Source: a virus. From it: a stretch of 63,320 nucleotides of DNA. Of this stretch, positions 58,705-63,320 are shown in pieces. The position numbers were made by a program, and so were the translations under genes. The stretch spans positions 1 to 63,320 of the IMG/VR virus record IMGVR_UViG_3300033153_011833, one strand, 5' to 3'. The notes below the pieces were generated by a model that saw only the letters and a program-made list of their open reading frames with translations, had not been told where the DNA came from and ran no database searches. The first letter of the stretch is position 1. Every line of letters starts with the position of its first letter.

Positions 58705-59399
58705 AATATATCCTTTACATTTTTAACCATTCTAATTTTTCTCTTTCTCTTGGCGTATAATGGAATGTCTCCTTTAGCCATCTTCAAATTACGGGCATAT
58801 AATATATCTCGATTCTTACCTGCTCCTTTCCATTCATGTTCTACAATTCTCCTTGGAATATGAACAACCTTCTTGATTTTATATACCACATCTCTAAATT
58901 CATTATCACAACCAAAACTTTTATAGATAGGATTATAAATATAACCAAACCAATCATACAACTTCTTCCCCATTATAGAAAGATAGATACATCGAGAATA
59001 GCCTTTTTCATCTGCGTTAGGCCCACCTACGTCATAATGTAATGCCCCGTCTAAATCGGGAAAATGTTCTTTCATATCTTCTGATATAATTAAGTCAAAG
59101 CCTGATGTTTGCGGAATCATATCATCTGAAACAAGAAAAAGGATATCAAACTCTTCGCCTTCCATATCAGCATTTACAGCCTCTATTTTTGTTTTGTGGT
59201 TTCCATATTTATAAACCAAATTAGGAAAACCATCCATAAACAATCTCATTTTGCTATTGTTCATTGTTTTGTCATCTTCATTTAAGGTAATTAAAAAATG
59301 ACATTGGTTTTCCTCACTTAACATAGCATAATATCTCTGTAAGGTTTCCATAAACCAATCAGGTCTGTCTCTTGACGGATATTTGAAAAGTATTTTCAT
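58701..59399 (-). CDS. Glycosyltransferase-like (GT-A) protein
   Basis: The 232 residues begin MKILFKYPSRDRPDWFMETLQRY and have FDILFLVSDDMIPQTSGFD (a DXD-like SDDM) and ALHYDVGGPNADEKGYSRCIYLSIMGKKLYDWFGYI. They match GT-A transferases lacking other domains. It overlaps the next gene by four bases. Confidence 0.75.
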   Translation of the reverse strand: MKILFKYPSRDRPDWFMETLQRYYAMLSEENQCHFLITLNEDDKTMNNSKMRLFMDGFPNLVYKYGNHKTKIEAVNADMEGEEFDILFLVSDDMIPQTSGFDLIISEDMKEHFPDLDGALHYDVGGPNADEKGYSRCIYLSIMGKKLYDWFGYIYNPIYKSFGCDNEFRDVVYKIKKVVHIPRRIVEHEWKGAGKNRDILYARNLKMAKGDIPLYAKRKRKIRMVKNVKDIL

Positions 59400-60043
59400 A
59401 TTTCTTCAAATGGAATATAAGGAATATGTTGATTTAACCGACTATTTTTAGAACAAGAAAAGATTTCTATATCTGTTTCTTTTTTAAGAATTCCAAAAGC
59501 TAATTTGAAATTCTCATAGTAACGATTCAAATTTTTATTACTAATTTTTCTGCCTTTATACCTTTTATGATAATGATATTCTTTGGGATTCAAATTCAAA
59601 TCAAATCCTAATAAATATATTTTTTGGTATCCTAAAAGTACTGCTAATTGAAAAGCACAAAATCCACTATTAAAACCAGTTCTAAAATCATTAAAAGAAA
59701 AACCTATTCCATCAGCTTTTGTATAATTTATCAGTACATGAGCACAAAGAGGATTGTAAGCAAAATTAGAATTAACCCGTTGTAATCTGCCATCCCGAAA
59801 TTTTATGGCAGTGCTAATGACTACGACCCAAGTGGTGTTTATATTTCTAAAAACACCTTGCTGCACCTTACGAAAAATACGTGAATCAGCAGTAAGACAA
59901 TAGGTAGGATTAGGAACATCTAAAGCCGCCATGTTTACAGCAATAGTAGTTTTATCTTTTAGTTGAGAAAAAGGAAAGCCTTTTAGACCAGAACCCCCGC
60001 CTATGATAAATATATCATTATGTTTTCTTCTCCTGTTGTTCAC
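59396..60043 (-). CDS. DUF115 / sialyltransferase-like protein, copy 2
   Basis: The start is a GTG at 60043, eight bases after AAAGGA. The 215 residues carry DIFIIGGGSGLKGFPF, TIAVNMAALDVPNPTYCLTADSR and LLGYQKIYLLGFDLNL, which match copy 1 at 12019..12654. It leads the glycan cassette. Two diverged copies of one family in a single phage point to separate acceptor molecules. Confidence 0.7.
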   Translation of the reverse strand: MNNRRRKHNDIFIIGGGSGLKGFPFSQLKDKTTIAVNMAALDVPNPTYCLTADSRIFRKVQQGVFRNINTTWVVVISTAIKFRDGRLQRVNSNFAYNPLCAHVLINYTKADGIGFSFNDFRTGFNSGFCAFQLAVLLGYQKIYLLGFDLNLNPKEYHYHKRYKGRKISNKNLNRYYENFKLAFGILKKETDIEIFSCSKNSRLNQHIPYIPFEEI

Positions 60044-60170
60044 AATTTATATCCTTTCCAAAACTTTGCAAAAGTTCCCTTATTTTTAATTGCAAAAGCT
60101 CTATCTCCTCCTTAAGTTCTTGGTTCTCTTCTTTTAATTTTTCGTTTTCTTTTTGAACCACACACTTCAT
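60018..60170 (-). CDS. Leucine-zipper-like peptide (50 aa)
   Basis: The ATG at 60170 follows AGAAGG after the fibre gene stop. The first about 40 residues (MKCVVQKENEKLKEENQELK, then EEIELLQLKIRELLQSFG) form a strong coiled coil. It overlaps the GTG start of the DUF115-like gene and supplies its ribosome site. It may cap or trimerise the preceding fibre. Confidence 0.6.
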   Translation of the reverse strand: MKCVVQKENEKLKEENQELKEEIELLQLKIRELLQSFGKDINCEQQEKKT

Positions 60171-60177
60171 AAGCCTT

Positions 60178-61437
60178 CTACACCGTTGATAATTTATAAT
60201 CTACCTCATCTCCGCCTGTAATGCTTTCAACAGGATTCGTAAACGTAATGTGAGCTTTGTTATATTTAATAGTGCCCCCAGAACTTAGTTTAGGATTAGT
60301 AACCGTCCGGGATGTTTTTGATTTGGTAAAATCTACTATCGAATTACCACTGACATTCAAATTTGTAATTGTACCCGATGAATTAGAAGTTACCACTCCA
60401 CCCGAAACATTCAAAGTAGATATAGCTCCGTCCCCCTCAATTCGTAGAGTTCCTGCTGATATTTCATTTAACGTAGAACCGCATCGCTGCACTATATCCC
60501 CACCGTTACTAGATACTGCAGATACTGTAACCCCTTCTCCTATAAATACATCAGAATCTGAAGCAACATTAGATACATAACCAACCAAAACATTATTTAT
60601 GGTGCTTGTTTCTCCAGCTTCAAAAGCCAATCCAACTTTACCTTTTTTAACTTCGAGATTTGAAGCTTCTGCACTGCCACCACTATTTGTAAGAAGTCTT
60701 ACGGCAGGTTTTCCTGTATCCGACCCAGACCCAGAATTATGAATTACAATATCACAAGCATCCGTTCCCGTATCAATTTTGATACGCCCAGAACCTTGTG
60801 CCGTCCCAGGTCCATTTTGATATCCAATCTCAAGTTTGGCAGTTCTGATTTGTAAATAATCCCCAGCTTTTCCAGCAATTCCATTAGAACCTATCTTTCC
60901 TGTCATCGTTTGTGAAATTTTGAAAGCTGCCAAAACATGAGCCGCACCGGATTGGTCTAAACCGTATAATATATCACCAGAAAAATCTTCAATATAAACG
61001 GTTTCATCCGCTACTTCTCCCGGAACCTCCCCTGCACTCCAATTTGCTGCTGTATCATAATGTTTTGGGCCAGAAGATGGAGTAACCTCAGCTAAAGTTA
61101 TGTCTTGGGTGTCATTGGAAGAACCATTCGTCGTTGATTTTGATAAAATAAAATCTTCTCCTGCCACATCTGCCGTCAATGTTACATGAGTTGTATCATC
61201 CGTTGCTGTCACAGCAGATATAAGGGATTGGGTTGAGGAATTCCACACATCAGTTAATCCAGCGGTCACATTTGCAACAGTAGCAGCAGTCGCAGTATAA
61301 CTAATAGATTGCGATTCTCCACTCGGAGCCGTAATCGTTAACGTAAAAATATCACCAATTTCGACATTGCTTGGGGTAGCCGTTCGTACGCAAGCAACTG
61401 CGGGAGCGGTTCCCATCCATCTATTATCTCTTGCCAT
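60178..61437 (-). CDS. Tail fibre / virion protein with beta-helix
   Basis: The 419-residue protein starts with an immunoglobulin-like beta-sandwich (VEIGDIFTLTITAPSGESQSISYTATAATVANVTAGL, residues about 25-130), then WSAGEVPGEVADETVYIEDFSGDILYG and repeating short strands to residue about 400 (KLEIGYQ..., ASNLEVKKGKVG, VSSNGGDIVQRC, TLRIEGDGAISTLNVSGG), typical of a parallel beta-helix. It follows the giant tail protein, so it is probably an appendage or adhesin. No enzyme motif is visible. Confidence 0.75.
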   Translation of the reverse strand: MARDNRWMGTAPAVACVRTATPSNVEIGDIFTLTITAPSGESQSISYTATAATVANVTAGLTDVWNSSTQSLISAVTATDDTTHVTLTADVAGEDFILSKSTTNGSSNDTQDITLAEVTPSSGPKHYDTAANWSAGEVPGEVADETVYIEDFSGDILYGLDQSGAAHVLAAFKISQTMTGKIGSNGIAGKAGDYLQIRTAKLEIGYQNGPGTAQGSGRIKIDTGTDACDIVIHNSGSGSDTGKPAVRLLTNSGGSAEASNLEVKKGKVGLAFEAGETSTINNVLVGYVSNVASDSDVFIGEGVTVSAVSSNGGDIVQRCGSTLNEISAGTLRIEGDGAISTLNVSGGVVTSNSSGTITNLNVSGNSIVDFTKSKTSRTVTNPKLSSGGTIKYNKAHITFTNPVESITGGDEVDYKLSTV

Positions 61438-61454
61438 TTTATTTCCCCTTTTAA

Positions 61455-63320
61455 TTAACTCACAAGAATTTCTTCGCTATTCAACTGAGTGATTTCTCCA
61501 GCTTTTGTGCGGGCATATGCTACATACGTTTTGCCAAATCCCGGACCAATACCGGTATGAGTTGCCGAATTTGAATCTTGCCAGCCTGTATCCCACGAAT
61601 CATCAGTTGTTTTGAATCTGTATTCCACTTCACGGTCATTTTCAGGACCGAAAGCCTCACGAGCAGTCATCTCTACGTTGTTGCCAACTGCATGAGGTTC
61701 TATTTCCCATAAACCATATGGAGGAACAATACAGCCAGTATCAGCTACAACTTCATTCCAATCACTTGGCGAGGTAAAATTATCTGTTTGCCCTACCCCC
61801 GCTGCCGATGCATTATCTCTAACCGTAACGCGATAATTCCAATCAACCAAATCCTTGTCGAGTGCATCTTCCAAATCATCGGCATCGCCAGCATCGCCGC
61901 CGACACCCATGTCGAGCACAAAATCATATTCACGGGATTCCTGATAACCGCTATCAAAATCTTCGCCACCATCTTGACCTTCAAAAAGATACCATTCACC
62001 ATTCCCCTCCAAATCTTCCATCAAGAAAGATTCCATTTTGATATGCCACTCGGCAACATAATCTGGATTGTTATAAGTAACATCAGGACCATATCCAGCT
62101 TTTCTGTTTGTGTCATAAACAATAGGCTTTCTGAACAGGCTCGTCGGTTCATACACTGGAGGCGAATCATCTTCAGATGGGTCCAATAACTTTTTCTTCA
62201 CATACGTATCATCACGTTGAAAAATTTCATTCGCAAAGCCGTTCCAATCCCAGTGCATTATCGCATTGAAAGTACTCGAAACTATTGTTAGAGTTGCAAG
62301 AGTATCTGCATGCCATTGGCCACTACTGGCAGGGGATTCAATCAACGCCATCAAATGATTTGCAATTTTGATTCGCCAATATTTTACACTTCCAGTCGCT
62401 ACATAATTAGCATCGCATCCAAGCCATACATAAATATTCAAGTCTTCATCTTGTGTAATTGTTCCAAACGGACCATTTATTATTGTTGCTACTTGATATG
62501 AATAAGCGTTTGAATTTGGCGATATACGAAGACGAAAATAAAAGTTACCATAAGCATCGCAATCCGGGAAATCCGTAAATTTTATTCCAACTTGAGTTTC
62601 AGTTCCTTGATGATACCATTCACCTGGAGACCCATCTACCACCCAATTAGTATTTGATAAATTCTGATGTGAATCCCCACTAGTACTCCAAGCAGTATCG
62701 TTCATAAAAGGTTCGAATTGAGCAAGTATCCTATTTACAACTCCCGCATAAGCTTCGTCTCTTGACGAACCGTAAATATAAGCATATTCCGAACCAAAAC
62801 CACTAACAAGACTAACAGTTGGAATATCTAAGGCCAGATACGGTTCCATCGCATCCATCACGTCCCGCATCAATTTCAATATGAGAAATGCCCTTTCCCA
62901 ATAATCTACAGAATCATGCGTATGAATTGGCCCGTGCCTGTCTTTTAGATTTGTATCATAATCGCCAAACTCTTCTTCCGCCGGTTCCGAATAAGAATAA
63001 ATACTTGCAAAATGCCAGTGGTCAGAACAACCACCCGCTCCGCCGTGTTGTTTATCACGGAATTCGACACCGGTGGGGGTACCGCTTTCTTTATCACGCA
63101 TTTTTGATAAGCTAACATAGCCCATCGTGTACTTTGGAATCACTCTCCAGGTTCCATGGGGCCGAGGCAATTCCCAGTCGGCGGCAGCATCGCTACCAGT
63201 TGCAGGCGGGTCATCGTGATTGTATTCCAAACCAAAACTTATTTCGCCCCAATGCTTCATTATATCTGCGGGAATATATTTATTCGTCGTGTCATAATAC
63301 CAATCGTAATCACCTAAATC
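61455..63320 (-). CDS. Large tail protein / adhesin, C-terminal part (continues at base 1470)
   Basis: The frame from 63320 (open from the window end) runs to a stop at 61455 and joins the N-terminal part at 1..1470 across the redundant ends. An internal ATG at 63260 is not the true start. The C-terminal about 600 residues include a laminin-like beta-sandwich region (residues about 700-800 of the whole) and end in a fibronectin type III-like domain (WEIEPHAVGNNVEMTAREAFGPENDREVEYRF... AYARTKAGEITQL). Such ends often bind polysaccharide or other virion proteins. It is the biggest virion protein after joining. Confidence 0.8.
   Translation of the reverse strand, partial: DLGDYDWYYDTTNKYIPADIMKHWGEISFGLEYNHDDPPATGSDAAADWELPRPHGTWRVIPKYTMGYVSLSKMRDKESGTPTGVEFRDKQHGGAGGCSDHWHFASIYSYSEPAEEEFGDYDTNLKDRHGPIHTHDSVDYWERAFLILKLMRDVMDAMEPYLALDIPTVSLVSGFGSEYAYIYGSSRDEAYAGVVNRILAQFEPFMNDTAWSTSGDSHQNLSNTNWVVDGSPGEWYHQGTETQVGIKFTDFPDCDAYGNFYFRLRISPNSNAYSYQVATIINGPFGTITQDEDLNIYVWLGCDANYVATGSVKYWRIKIANHLMALIESPASSGQWHADTLATLTIVSSTFNAIMHWDWNGFANEIFQRDDTYVKKKLLDPSEDDSPPVYEPTSLFRKPIVYDTNRKAGYGPDVTYNNPDYVAEWHIKMESFLMEDLEGNGEWYLFEGQDGGEDFDSGYQESREYDFVLDMGVGGDAGDADDLEDALDKDLVDWNYRVTVRDNASAAGVGQTDNFTSPSDWNEVVADTGCIVPPYGLWEIEPHAVGNNVEMTAREAFGPENDREVEYRFKTTDDSWDTGWQDSNSATHTGIGPGFGKTYVAYARTKAGEITQLNSEEILVS
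63207..63320. repeat. Terminal direct repeat, right copy
   Basis: These bases repeat 1..114 exactly. Removing one copy gives a closed molecule of about 63,206 bp and one uninterrupted 1073-codon gene. Confidence 0.95.

Overview
This window is a complete tailed-phage (siphovirus-type) genome. The first 114 bases are repeated exactly as the last 114 (1..114 = 63207..63320), and one 1073-codon virion gene runs open across that junction, so the non-redundant genome is about 63,206 bp and circular or circularly permuted. It is AT-rich and gene-dense. I see no integrase, no clear lysogeny repressor, no tRNA and no CRISPR array. No host gene is present; the host is probably a Gram-negative bacterium, inferred only from the CsrA homologue, the LPS-type sugar transferases and the lipoprotein-like gene.

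Layout. (A) Bases 22889 down to 1, then through the junction to 60178, read on the minus strand: terminase small and large subunits, portal, MuF-like head protein, DUF2213-type protease/scaffold candidate, decoration protein, major capsid protein, head-tail connectors, polysaccharide-deacetylase tail protein, fibre, tail terminator, tail tube, two tail-assembly chaperones joined by a canonical -1 slippery site, tape measure, distal tail proteins, and large adhesin or fibre proteins. A small accessory block (DUF115-like protein, lipoprotein, YiiX-like papain-fold protein) sits inside the head genes. (B) Bases 60170 down to 55171, minus strand: a compact glycan cassette (DUF115-like protein, three GT-A-type glycosyltransferase candidates, SAM methyltransferase, GT9-like transferase, sulfotransferase-like protein). 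(C) Bases 23225 to 55152, plus strand: a replication, recombination and regulation operon. It holds a DUF3150/MoxR/DUF2201 trio, an XRE regulator and a sigma-like protein, two SNF2 helicases, CHC2/Toprim primase, an initiator gene carrying iterons, DnaB-type helicase, two clamp-like proteins, a UDG-exonuclease fusion and a separate family A polymerase, clamp loader, two DNA methyltransferases, SSB, a RecA/UvsX recombinase, 5'-3' exonuclease, a split Rad50 around Mre11 and CsrA, and many small unknown proteins.

The genes fit a lytic phage that brings most of its own replisome: initiator at iterons, DnaB and primase at the fork, PolA with separate UDG-exonuclease, clamp and loader, then UvsX, SSB, Mre11/Rad50 and resolvase-like nucleases for recombination-dependent replication and terminase packaging. 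The least expected signals are: two proteins made of CSX tripeptide repeats (17 and 33 units); two G-rich TNNGG pentamer arrays flanking one conserved gene; lambda-like 22-bp iterons inside the initiator gene, preceded by a promoter and an attenuator-like leader; a methyltransferase broken by TGA exactly where a Trp is expected; the split Rad50 with CsrA; and several nested inverted repeats between genes.
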